This document shows positions 52,094 through 63,030 of a stretch of DNA of 64,000 nt, in pieces. This stretch comes from Symbiodinium sp. CCMP2592 (taxonomy: Eukaryota; Sar; Dinophyceae; Suessiales; Symbiodiniaceae), in assembly GCA_905221615.1 (NCBI GenBank), contig CAJNDT010004013.1:147501-211500 (forward strand), read 5' to 3'. A program made the position numbers and the translations under genes. Position 1 is the stretch's first letter; each line of letters starts with the position of its first letter. The notes under the pieces were generated by a model, which worked only from the letters and a program-made list of their open reading frames with translations, did not search any database and had not been told where the DNA came from.

Positions 52094-54490
52094 GGCGGCA
52101 GGAACAGTCTTACAGAACTACTCACCGGGGACAGCGTTCCGATTCAGACTCGAGCAACTGCACTGCGCAGGACATTCACAAGAATGGCAGGCAGTTGTCT
52201 TCTATCACCGCAACGCGGCATCTTCCTGGAACAACCACATCAACGCGGTATGAATCCGGCAGTGCCTTTCTTGGAAACCTGTGAACCATGTTGAATGACT
52301 GAGGCCAGTATTCGTGGTAACGAGGAGGCTATATAGGGAACATGCATTCGTTCTCTTGACACGCAGAACAACGGCATACAGACCTGACTCAACCCTGATC
52401 TACATTCTCTACACACGCATCCGTGTGTGTCCGTCTCCATCACGAGTTTCTGCTCACGTGCTTTACCGATACGGGTTCTCGTCAACCGGGTCTGTTGCAG
52501 CACGCAGCACAATTATCACTTTGATTCCTGATGAAAGCAACGTGTCCCAACGGTCGCCGCTCGTTCCTGCTGTTGCAGTACCAAGGCTGTTGATCCTGTT
52601 GTTAATTCAAACACCACGAACTGTCGACATCCTGAACCACCGCTGACGAAAAGAACATGTGGCCACTGTGTCTGCGCCTGGACCATGGCACTGTCTCTGA
52701 GCTCTGCCTGCGGGAGCCTGCAGTCTGGAAAAGCTGATCACCAGACATCGACACGAGTTGTAAATCTGCAACAGCCCGGAGTACTTAGAAGATGATTCTG
52801 GGTGCTTTTTTCTATACGCGACGTACAAGAAGTAACTCGAAAGGAACAAAATTCATGATTGCTACGCTTCTCCAACACGTGACGAGCTGTATGGAATTGA
52901 GGTTCCTGACTTGTAGGTCCGAACACTCAGGATTCCGCGATTTTACACCCTGAAGTCTCACATTGCATTGTGTTGTAGAGGCTGGCACGCGCCGTGGGAC
53001 CGAATAATGCGGCGGAGGATGGTGCTAAGTTGATTCTCGTAGAGCTAGCATGGATATCACGATAAGCGACAGGGAGCGGGCACAAAGTACGTGACATGGC
53101 CGCCACGGTGGTACCACGTTCAATCTCTTGACAAGCGCCAGCACAACCGAGATCACATGCCATCCACTGCATCCGGAGAACTACACAGTTTCCCAGTCCA
53201 ACTTGATAAAGTGTCCAGTATACCAACATCCTGCTGGTGTCGTAGCTGCAGGAGACTGTGTAGTGTCAGTAGCGTGTTCTATCAGGTCAAGGAAACAAAG
53301 ATACGGCTTCGTATAGATTCCCGAGACTAGTCCTTGTGAACATGAAGGTCTGGGGCTCTTGGTACTGAAGAAACGTGCGCTGCCGTGCACGCAGCGTGAT
53401 CAACGACACTTCCAAGGATCGAGTACAGTAGAAGCTTGGATAATGAAACTTCTCAGTGTTTTGGTGCACTATATTCAGCTCCGAAGCCTTCTTCCACTGA
53501 GTAAGCTTTCGTTATTGCATAGCTGAGGAAGATATGAAACTAGTCTAAGTTGCTGCGGCGTCTGTCTGGAACTCATTCTACCTCCAAACATCTAAACCTA
53601 TGCACCCCTAGAGCTGAGACCCTTAGCCCAAGAAACCCGTGCTCAGAACGAAACTCTTCACCCTATACTAATACCCAAAACCGCAAGCTCAAAGCTTTAA
53701 ACTGGGAGCCCCCTAAGTTCTTCTAACCCCCAACCACGCAAACCGGTCTCGGCACCCCATTCATGTTCTGGAGCCTTGATGGCCTCCACCTCAACTTCTT
53801 CGTGGGGGAAGCCTCGCGAGTGCGGATAATAGGGTTGGTGGGTAAAGAGTCTTAGGGTTTCCGAATTCACGGTGTTTAGACTTTGTGGTGGCAAGGCGTT
53901 TCAAGCTTCGGAGTGGAGGGTCCAGCGCTGTAGGCCAAAAACTTTTACTGGTTTACCAGTTTTGAGATTCATCTTCCTCAGCTGCTAGCATCCCTTTGTG
54001 TCTGCTGCCCTTTCTAATCATCTTGGTTTAGTTGCTTGCTTGTCTCTGACCACAACCACAGACCCGAGAAAAAGCCAGCGACTCCAAACCACGTGTCTCA
54101 GGATACGCTCGCTTCTCCAATATTGCTCGACGAGATCTACACGCAATCCCATGAATTCTTGAGCTCCTACATCGGGCGTCCTCAAACCAACCCACAAGCC
54201 CGAAGACTGGGAACTCTGAAGAAAAATCTGAACCTGCCTGAATCTCCTCGCACTTGAAACGGTACCTCTGAATCCTTACACTGCCTTACGTAAACCCGAA
54301 ACATTACACCCTGGAATCTCTAGACGCTGAAGCCTGAACTACTGACCCCCGTGACTGCTTTTGTTTCAGAGCACGTGTGACCCGTTGCGGCTGCAAGAAG
54401 AGCGTCCTTAAAGGGTTAGAGCGCAGGAGCGGTGCGTAAGGCACGGAAGCGTAGGCTTGGAGCAATTTTGAGCTAGAGTCTCCTGTGCTT
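52094..54490. other. Intergenic; one possible exon
   Basis: Mostly unstructured sequence. A minus-strand segment at about 52927-53160 reads protein-like (CQEIERGTTVAAMSRTLCPL to NTMQCETSGCKIAES, then a stop) and could be an exon, but no start or partner exon was found. Telomere-type words occur at 53590-53700 and 53850-53890. Confidence 0.35.
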
Positions 54491-55851
54491 CTCGAAATCC
54501 GCATGGTCCTAGCAGCATTCGAAGCCTTGCAACACCTCGAAGCCAGGCAAAACCCTTCCAAGAGACTGCAGCACTCTCAAAAACCCCCTGATAACAACCC
54601 TAGGCCTAAAACGGCGGAAAATTCCTAACAAAACGCCACAGAAACACTAAAAAACCTCACAAAACACAAATTTTCCCTAAACCCCTACACCCTAAGCTCT
54701 TCACGCCTAAGCCTTTATCAACCCTAGGCCCTGAACTTTACACGTCTGTCCGTGCAAACGCCGGAGAGCTGGCGTCGAGCGAAAAATGCGCAGCGGACCG
54801 GTACCTGCACCAGCTCTGGTGGGCTTGGGTCGGTCTTAGGGGCTACCTCTTTGAGTTTAGGGGGTTTAGGGGTTCCCTATAGCTGGGTTTCGGGTTGCGG
54901 GGATTAGGGTTCAGAGTGTGGGAGTGGCAGATTTAGGACTTTAGAGTTTCGAATTGTGGGATTAGGGGTCAGGGTTTCATGATTCAAGAAGTTCGGCAAA
55001 AGAGGTAGTATATGGTTTCCATCAGGGTTGACGGAAGGGCGGGTTTCAGGTTGGGGGTAGGGATTCGGGTTGCTTCAGGGTTCTGTAAGTTCTGTAAGGG
55101 ATTCTACACGGCTAAGTCTTACTAGAATGGTTATGATTGCTACGCGGCTTCGGGCTCCTCGTAGAGAACCCAATAAAAGATACCGAAAAGGTGTCCCTTC
55201 TAACGGGGTGTGGGTTTAGATTAAGGGGTTTAGGGGTTTGCGTTCTGGCCGCGGGGTGGAGCTTCCGGCCTTGGATGCGGGGTTAGGGTTTTAGAACGAT
55301 CTAAAAAATATTTCGAAGTACCCCCAAGGTAGGCTTATATAAGCGCCACAAGGTTAAAGGCTACCTCCTTAGCCCCTAGGAACCCCGTCAATTGTAGGAC
55401 TGAGGATCCTGTACCCTTGTAATTCTTGGTTGCTGAGTTCATGAGCCCCAAAAAGGTGTCCGCTTTCAGCTTTATAATGGGTAATCTTACCGAGCAAATG
55501 TAAAGTGAATCCAGTCAGCTACTAAGGATGTGAAGGAGTTCCCGAAAACCCGGAGGTTTAAGGAGCCAAGCTTGCCTTTAGCCTCCTGGAGTTGGTCTTC
55601 TCAGCTACCTTGTATTCTAAAACAAGGGTCTTGTACCACCAGGCAGATCCGAGCTGGCCGTGCTGCTACAGAACACAGCCGTCTGATCCTGCTACAACTG
55701 TACCAGACTCGTCACTGCCTAGTGTACCACCAGGCAGATCGGAGCCGGCCGTGCTGCTACAGAACACAGCCGTCTGATCCTGCTACAACTGTACCAGACT
55801 CGTGACTGCCTAGTGTACCAGCAGGCAGATCCGAGCTGGCCGTGCTGCTAA
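54491..55851. repeat. Duplicated repeat block, copy 2
   Basis: Copy of 47768-49216 in direct orientation. It ends in three 91-bp units instead of four, then breaks into unrelated sequence at about 55852. Confidence 0.85.
55634..55851. repeat. 91-bp tandem repeat, about 2.4 copies
   Basis: TACCACCAGGCAGATC starts at 55634 and 55725, and TACCAGCAGGCAGATCC at 55816. Same unit as 48910-49216. Confidence 0.85.
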
Positions 55852-57456
55852 TGTGAGCGGCGACGGCTTCAGACATCTGCTTCCGGCGCATATGGCTCTG
55901 GGAGACAATCGGCTGTCAGGCGAGGTGCAGCTTCTGCAAGCATGTACTGTGAATGGACCTAATCTGAAGTTGCACTGTTGCGAATTAATCAGTCTTTATG
56001 ACCTATTTTTGTTTTCAGAGGGTCCGGCTCTCTAACGGACGCTCCCGATACCTGAATTTGAAACATGATGCTCAGCTATCTGTACAGCATCCTCTGTTGA
56101 AAAGGCCAGATTCATCAAGCTGCGGTACTCAATACTGCACCCTCGAACATGTGTTCTGCAACTCGCATTGGAAACTAGCCGGCATCTTTTGCAACCTCTT
56201 GAAACCACTACCCGCGGATGGCCTTGAGTAAACAAACACTCTCTCCGAAGGGAGCATCCGTAGATATGCACGCTTGAGTATTCATTGTCGTTGAAGAAAC
56301 CCGGGTCTCGTATAGAGTGCCTGCTGGAACCTGTTCTGTACAGTATCTGGAGGCACGTGTGATGCAGCTCGCTGGAAGCTGGATGGCATCTCTTGAAACT
56401 GCTTGCATCAGCACTGCCTCCGACTCCGGATAAATCCTGCGTGGACCTGCAGTCTTGCGAGCCTGTAAATTTGCTCGCACTGGTGTACCCACGAACAGTC
56501 TCGGAGGTTCAATATGAAACACAGTGCCTTCCACGGTGGCACAGACACGATTTGCTGGACCAGGAACCTCAGCACATCCTCTTACTCCGGGACCTGAATA
56601 AACCTCTGCTGAAGCGGCGTGTGTCCTGCACCTCGCCTTGCAAACGGGATGGCATCTCTTGAAACACTTTCAAACAATGTGGCCGCACATGATCCCGAGC
56701 AAGCTTTCCTCTGTCTGCATGGTCCGCACGTGAGCTTGAACCCGTGTGAATGTACACTCGTCCGTCACTTTTTTCTGGCGAGAACCCGGGCCGGCAATAT
56801 ACTCTTTCCTGTACACTAGCCACGGACGGTCTTAAAGGATGGAGCTGGAACATAGCTACCTAGCTATATAGCAACCACTGTCACTGTCTTGGGTTCTGAG
56901 GCTCAAGACTGCAACTAGGTCCCGGCACTTTTACAGCCTTCAATAGAATAACATGTGCGCTGCAGCTCGTTTGGGAACCTGGACGGCGTCTTCATGATTT
57001 GCCGTGCCTCCTCAAAGAGACAGCAAGACAGCGCCAATACGACCGGGGGACGTGTTGCCGAGTCTGATCTAGCAGGCATGGCATGCTAGCTGCCTGATTC
57101 GAAGCTAAAAGAGCAATCCCAAGGTCTCTTGTCGTGCCTACCACTTTATATTAGTTACCGGTTTCTTCGATACGAGTCTCCAGGTCATGCGAGGCTACAC
57201 AGGGTTCTTGTCTTTGGTACGTCGAGGGGACGCAGTCACTGATAAAGAGGATCTTGACTGAACAAGGGACTAGCCCGTCGTTTATTGCTTGGCCCTATAA
57301 CGCAGACATAGTATCAGCGCTTGTTACTGGCTCTGTGGAACGGGGCACAGCAACCGCTGTACAGTGGCGACTGTGTTGCTGAAAACTCTGTAGCAACAAA
57401 GTCGCCAGCTACCTCTGCTCCGATTCCGAAAGTCGAACCAGAAACATAGCGGCAGT
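55852..57456. other. Intergenic with copies of the dispersed CTGTACAG repeat
   Basis: Related copies at about 56020-56100, 56294-56360 and 56780-56885, with GAACCCGGG(TCTCG), CTGTACAGTA, GAAACATG and CAGCATCC words. ORFs across them are short and uncharacterised. Confidence 0.45.
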
Positions 57457-58446
57457 TCAATCTTCGTTGTCGTCCGACCCAGACCCGGCTGCATGATCCG
57501 GGTCGCGCACGCCCTGGCGTCGAACTAGAGTTTCTACGTTAGGCTCCGGGGCGTAAGATTCAAGGTGGTGTGCGCTGGCCATCCTAAGCACAAGCATAGG
57601 GGCGCCTGACGTCGCAACCCATCCGCTTGCCACGTCTGAGCACAATTGATGAAAGCCAAGCTGTCATCGGCGAATTTGCGCCCTTGCTTCGAGCTACAAA
57701 ACCGAATCTTGTTCCCGCGCAACCGCGACGTGACAAGCACCCACAAAAGAGGACCACTGCTATCGAGCAACGCTTACGAGCAGGTCCTCCGCCTCCACGC
57801 AGAAGAAGAAGCTGTTGCGTGACGTCGACGGCTGCTGAAGCTGTGACCAAACCAGCGCGCTGCCGCTCCTTCGCGGTGCGCAAAGCCGTATCGGCCACCT
57901 CAGCAGTAGGCAGCGGAGAACTGACATCTAGTGCCCCTCGAACTGTCCGCTCTTCATTCGGCTCCAAGCCTCGCGATTCAGATGCTCGACATTGTCAAAC
58001 TGAGACACAGTACCCAATGCGCCCAGAGCCATGACTATGCCGTCCAAATGATGTACGTCCCGAAGCACAACCTTACCACACAGCATGCAGATTACACCCC
58101 GAGACGCTACAGCAAAGAACGAAAACTGACTTGCCTGCCTACTGCACCTTCGACCAAGTCACATGCAAGCGGCTGCCTCCGGATACCGGCACTATCTTCA
58201 GCACGGTCGCAAACTGTGCAGGGGTAATCAGTGCCTGTACCGCAGCACGGGCCGCAGTGCGCGACGAGATAATCTGATGCAAAGTGATGCCGAGCGTGGC
58301 CATGGCTACAGACGCAGGATGCGCGATGGCTACTAGAGCACTGACAAACAGTTGCAGAGAGGCAGCCGACAATAAAAAGATTGCAGAACAGAAGCCTGAC
58401 TTACCGCGGCTGGCACAGGCGTTACTGCGCCCCGAAACCCCTGCAT
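57457..58446 (-). CDS. Multi-exon Cys/His-rich zinc-finger-like gene
   Basis: Proposed start ATG 58444-58446; exon 1 58405-58446 (phase 0, donor GTAAGT); exon 2 58187-58340, Cys-rich (CVCSHGHARHH, HCGPCCGTGTDYPCTVCDRA); exon 3 from 58106, with ICMLCGKVVLRDVHHLDGIV, a C2H2-like pattern, continuing to NREAWSRMKSG. The 64- and 80-nt introns are consistent in phase. The middle part, about 57.77-57.93 kb, is uncertain: two frames look protein-like, and the best in-phase path reads SRNSFFFCVEAEDLL before a GTAAGC donor. The last exon starts near 57663 (LGFHQLCSDVASGW) and ends in an acidic tail, GSGSDDNED, TGA at 57457. The exon 3 finger resembles that of the 338-aa gene at 45-46 kb, suggesting a family. 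Function not recognised; nucleic-acid binding is a guess. Confidence 0.45.
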
Positions 58447-58567
58447 CCTCTTGAAGATACCTGCAAGCTCGAAGTGTTCGACCCTGAACTCCTAGAGTCG
58501 TGTAAGTACTCAAGCTCCTTACAGTACCCATACGGGGTGCCTCCTAGTGCCAGCAACATCGAACGGC

Positions 58568-59830
58568 TATTGATCCCCAATCATAACATGCATCTAACAC
58601 GCGACACCCACAAACCCTGACAACCTAATCAGAAAAAACCACCCCCCACTGAAACCTCAACCCAATCTACATCGATCGTGATTAGGGCTTAAGAGACTGG
58701 GGTGGATCCTAGGGGCCTACTCCAACCCTAGCCTCTCGTGCCCGGGAACCACACCAGCGCTATTAATCTTGAATCGCAAAATGCATCCAATACGAGACAA
58801 CCACAATCACTCAACAACATGATCCGAAATCTCACCACTCACTGAAGCCTGAATACAATCCAGGGCAGAGGATTCTAGGGATCGCTTCTTGTATTAAGAG
58901 TCAGGGTCTTATATGATTTCTGCGTATGACAGAACGAACGGGATGAAAGCTTAAGAACATGGGATGGATCCTGGGGGCCTACTCCAACTCCGGCGTATCG
59001 TCCCCTGGCCCAAAAAAAGCAACCTGGAAACCCCAAGCAAGTGATGATCCCCAATCTTAAAATGCATCCATTAGCCGACACCGACAAACCCGCAACGACC
59101 TTATCTGAAATCTCACCCCGCACTGAAGCCTAAACACAATCTGAGGATCGATCGGGATTGAGGCTGAAAAAAATGGGGTCGATCGTCGAGGCTTCTTCCA
59201 ACCCTAACCTACGGTCCCCTGGCCCCACAACAGCAACCTGCAGACCCGAAACGGCTATTGATCCCCAGTCGTAAAATACATCCAACACGCGAAACCCACA
59301 AACCCACAACGACCTAGTCCGCAATCTCACCCCCCTTGAAGCCCAAACCCAAGCTGTACCGATAGGGATTAAAGCTTAAGAGAATGGGGTAGGTCCGAGG
59401 GGCCTACTCCGACCCGAGTCTATCGTCCCTTGGACCCACAACAGCGCTATTGATCCAGAATCACAAAATGCATCCCCTACGCGACACCCACAAACCCACA
59501 ACGACCTCATTCGCAATCTCACCACCCGCTGAAGCCTAAATGCAATTTAGAGTAAACAATTATAGGGATCGCTTCTTATATTCAGGGTCAGGGTCTTATA
59601 TTGATTATGCGTTAAGCCAGAACGAATGGGACCATGCGTAAGAACATGGGGTGGCTCCGAGGGACCTACTCAAACTCCAGTCTATCGTCCTCTGGCCCAA
59701 AAAGAGCAACCTGGAAACTCCAAACAACTACTGATCCCCAATCTTAAAATGCATCTATTAGCTGACACCAACAAAGTCTCAACGACCTTGGACTGGGGTC
59801 TGGGGCTAAGGAAGTCTTAACCCGAGATCT
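58568..59830. repeat. Tandem array of six about 190-280 bp units
   Basis: The anchor TATTGATCC...AAAATGCATCC recurs at 58568, 58761, 59042, 59256, 59448 and 59729, giving spacings of 193, 281, 214, 192 and 281 bp. The 281-bp units carry an extra block (GGGATCGCTTCTT...GGGTCTTATAT). Other shared words are ACCCACAAACCC, GGGGCCTACTCCAA and CACTGAAGCCT. Non-coding. Confidence 0.85.
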
Positions 59831-60371
59831 GGAAGTGCAATAGATTATAACTTTATTTAGTACAACCCCCATCGCAGCAGTGACGAGGACTCCTCACAAA
59901 CCAGCAAGCTGAGGGCTGACGGACTCTGATAGTGGGGGTAGGATATATTGCGTGTTTAGAAGTTTCGGAGTTGCGTGTCCAGGGTTTAGTGCGAGTCCTG
60001 ACCGTGACAGTGAAACTTCTTTTATGCACCGCCACACTTCCGTCTGCTCTTGCTCTCACGCTCGGAACAGGCCCAAGTGCGATGGGTTCAGAGGCTAGGA
60101 GGAACGGCAACTTTTGTGGGATGCGGGCTGAAGTGTTAGGATTAGTTTCAGGCTCAGGGTGCGGGATCCTGCGCAAAAAGGCACATGAATTATCCGGCTT
60201 GCAGCCGCAACAGGCTTGTCTACAGGGTTGCGGCTATGAGGCTTGGGGATTGGAGCTTAGGATGTGTGGTTCGGGGCTTTATCAGACTCATGCGGGTTCC
60301 GGATTGCAGGTGCATGGCTTAGAGTTCTGGGTTTATGCCTGCCGCTGCCTGCCGTGCCTGCCTTGCGCGGC
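59831..60371. other. Intergenic, degenerate TTTAGGG-type sequence
   Basis: G/T-rich on the plus strand with decayed GGTTTAGTG/GGCTTAGG words. A 233-codon plus-strand ORF starting at 59932 has the composition expected of such repeats and is not called. Confidence 0.5.
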
Positions 60372-62109
60372 TCAGGACGTCTTCGGCCATCTTCGCGACG
60401 TTTTTCCACTGCCGAACTCGCTCAGCCACCTCAGTCTCGCTGTCCGCCCAACAGTCAAAAAGGACCACGCGTTTTTTGCTATAAAGAACTCAGCCTCATC
60501 ACATAATAAACAAGAAGCCATGAGACGTCTGACAGTGGCTGCGACTGCAAGCCGGATGCTGGCTTCGGCGTGGAGGCTGCTGAGGCCTGAGTCAGATATC
60601 AATCAAGCACAACTTCAAATTCTATATATTTAACAGAAGGGACGCGGAAAAGCTTACGTGACATGTACAAACTTTCTAACCAAATGGAGTCTCCATGCCA
60701 GTCAGATCCAGCAGCTGCGCCATTCCAGATGACCCAGATGCCGGCTCCAACAGCGGAGGTGAAGCCTGAATCGCATTCATAAAAAAATACTTCAAAGACA
60801 CGTTCGCTACGCAAAATTCTGCATAAGCATTTGGAAACCATGCAATTGAGCTCCTTGCTAGTCTTCAAACTGAAGACATTTAAGTCGTTAGGCCAAAACC
60901 AACTGTGTCAGAAACTATGCCATGGAATAATCCCAGAGGCGGATGACGCATCGTAATTGTCTTCGCCACCATCATATGGCACAGCTCGGACGGCCTCGCA
61001 TACTATCGTCGCGGTTGGCCGGTTCAGGACTCAGAGCTTAGACTAGTGTCTAAGGTACCCACTTGTACCAAACATCTGCTATTCCAAGAACACAACCTAG
61101 ACACGGCGGATGCGTCATTGCCCTTGCAGCCGCCAACCGCCTCAGCCTTGGATGCTATGGTGTTCCATCGGATGAAATGTTTCAATTGGAAGCCGTCTCA
61201 CGATAAGAGTAAAACCTGGACACGTCGAATGTTTCCGGCTCCTGGTGGTCATCCCTTCCGACTTGTCCTTCCTCGGCTGACACTCGGGCTTTTGTTAGGG
61301 AATATCTCTTGTCCTCTTGCTTCGGAAATCTTGTGGAAAACTCTTGCAACGATTAGTTTAGACTCTGCCGCCGGCATTGTCGTCGACGGGACTTCGGTTG
61401 GAACAACTTCCTCAGCCTCAACCCCAAGGCTCCGGAAGCCAGGAGGGAATTTCGGGCTCGGCTGCAGCATGACCGCCTTTGCCTTTGCTTGGAGCGTAAT
61501 GGATGCTTAGGTTTTCTGTATCTTAATAGAAAATGAACAAAGGTCCGAGAACATTACACTGAATCCAGTCACAGCCACCAGAGGCTCAGGAGCCTTGGGC
61601 TTCACGATACGAAGCCAGGTGTCCCGAGCTCCCTGCACAGGAGGAAGTAAACCCTATGTAACCACGACCAGAGACCACAAACCTTTGATCCCTAAGCTTT
61701 AAGGTTTAATTTGAATTCTGAAACAAACTTGCACCGACCTTGGGCTTGGCTCTCGCAGGCTGCCGTCCCGGCTGCATGAAACCAGGTGGAAGAACTCTCG
61801 GAGGCACATACTCTGCCTTCTTTGGCTTCGGTACCCACGGAAACCCGGCTTTAGGCAGATGGCCCGCCGGGAACAGCCTGCTGTAGAAGGGAGTGGCCTC
61901 AGATGCGGTGTAAGCTTTAGAGTTTATAAACATGAGGAAAAAAGCCTGTGTTTTGATGCTTGCATTAACTTGACCGTTGTCACGATGTACGATGAAGGCT
62001 CAGAGTCTACGACGCAAAGCCAATGCATCCCGGAGTCCGGCTCCATGGGCTCTCGCGCGCCCACAGACTGCGCCTTCTTCGGCACCGGTGGTTCTTCTGG
62101 ATCCGACAT
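60372..62109 (-). CDS. Unrecognised multi-exon gene, Pro/Lys-rich N-terminal half
   Basis: Proposed exons: 61984-62109 (MSDPEEPPVPKKAQSVGARE), 61739-61897 (ATPFYSRLFPAGHLPKAG, later RVLPPGFMQPG), 61560-61632 (GARDTWLRIVKPKAPEPLVA), and from 61505 (LQAKAKAVMLQPSPKFPPGF...). Introns of 86, 106 and 54 nt are GT-AG and in phase. The PPGF motif occurs in two exons. Below about 61250 further exon-like pieces are seen near 61080-61160 (SKAEAVGGCKGNDASAVSR), 60910-61000 (two plausible frames), 60690-60800 (ECDSGFTSAVGAGIWVIWNG) and 60372-60580 (LMASCLLCDEAEFFIAKNAW, stop at 60372), but I could not fix their junctions. They may belong to this gene or to another. No domain recognised. Confidence 0.45.
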
Positions 62110-62475
62110 GGATCTCTGACAACGCGCAGCTTAGAGCCCAGTAACATTCGGAGGTTGCTTACTGCCTCGTAGCGTTTGTTGCTGTTTGCTGAGTCAGTGG
62201 CTGGGTGCGGAATGAACTAGGCTCTGATAATGCAAGTCCCCATTCAACACCAGATCAGACGGACATCAAACCTTGGAGCCAAAGGACCGTGGTTGATACC
62301 TGTCGAACGCTACCTAAGCCCCAAACTCTTACACCAAGTGCAACGAGTCTGGCAACCCGTGTCCGTTCAATCCCTGTCTGTGAATCTCAACCATACGTTC
62401 TAACCCCTCAACTCTCACTGCATGAGCTTCTAGACTGAAAATGTTCCTGCTTGGGGAGAAGCCGGGATATGTTTG
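62110..62475. other. Intergenic spacer between two minus-strand genes
   Basis: No repeat or coding signal seen. Confidence 0.4.
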
Positions 62476-63030
62476 CTAGTTGTCAAGTCGAGCTAAGGAC
62501 AGGTTGCGAGTGAACGGCGGGGCATGGTTTTGTGTTTTCAAGACTTGGTTATCAAGTAAGGACAGCAACAGGACGGTTTGACGTGGAAATGCGGAGTAGG
62601 GTGTGTGATTCCCACTTCGGGCATTAAGGGGTTGGGACAGCCCCGAAGCGTTCGCTATGTCTGCTGAGTGTACAATACGATGTTTTCGTCCCTGGCCTTG
62701 CGAGACAGCTTCAAGCCGACGGAAGCCTTTCGCGTCGCAGCCGCAGATCTGTTGAGCAGAGTTCAGGTTAGGTGTGTGTGATGCTCGGACCACATGTAGG
62801 TGCTAGAGCACAAGACAGACACCGTGTAATCAGATTATTTTTCTTCTGTAGCAGGACACAGGGACAGTAGGCTGGCTTCCTAACTTTGCTGCTTCAGTCA
62901 GTTGAAGCTTAGTAGATCGTAGCACGTGGTCGTGCAAGTCATTGGCATCGGAGACGGGAAGACGATTGGCTTCAGGCTTTTGAAAACCAGGACCAGGACC
63001 ACAGTCCAGCACACCTGCGCCGTTTGACAT
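62476..63030 (-). CDS. Unrecognised two-exon gene, 147 aa
   Basis: ATG at 63028-63030. Exon 1 62860-63030 (MSNGAGVLDCGPGPGFQKPE...) and exon 2 62476-62748 are joined across a 111-nt GT-AG intron (62749-62859), phase 0, acceptor CTCAACAG. The sum is 148 codons including TAG. Exon 2 begins ICGCDAKGFRRLEAV and has a hydrophobic patch (QTVLLLSLLDNQVL) near the C-terminus. No family recognised. It is the first of two closely spaced minus-strand genes (next start at 62109). Confidence 0.45.

Noticed and set aside
59932..60633. Plus-strand 233-codon ORF
   Set aside because: It spans telomere-like G/T-rich sequence and the antisense of a more protein-like minus-strand segment. No motif seen.
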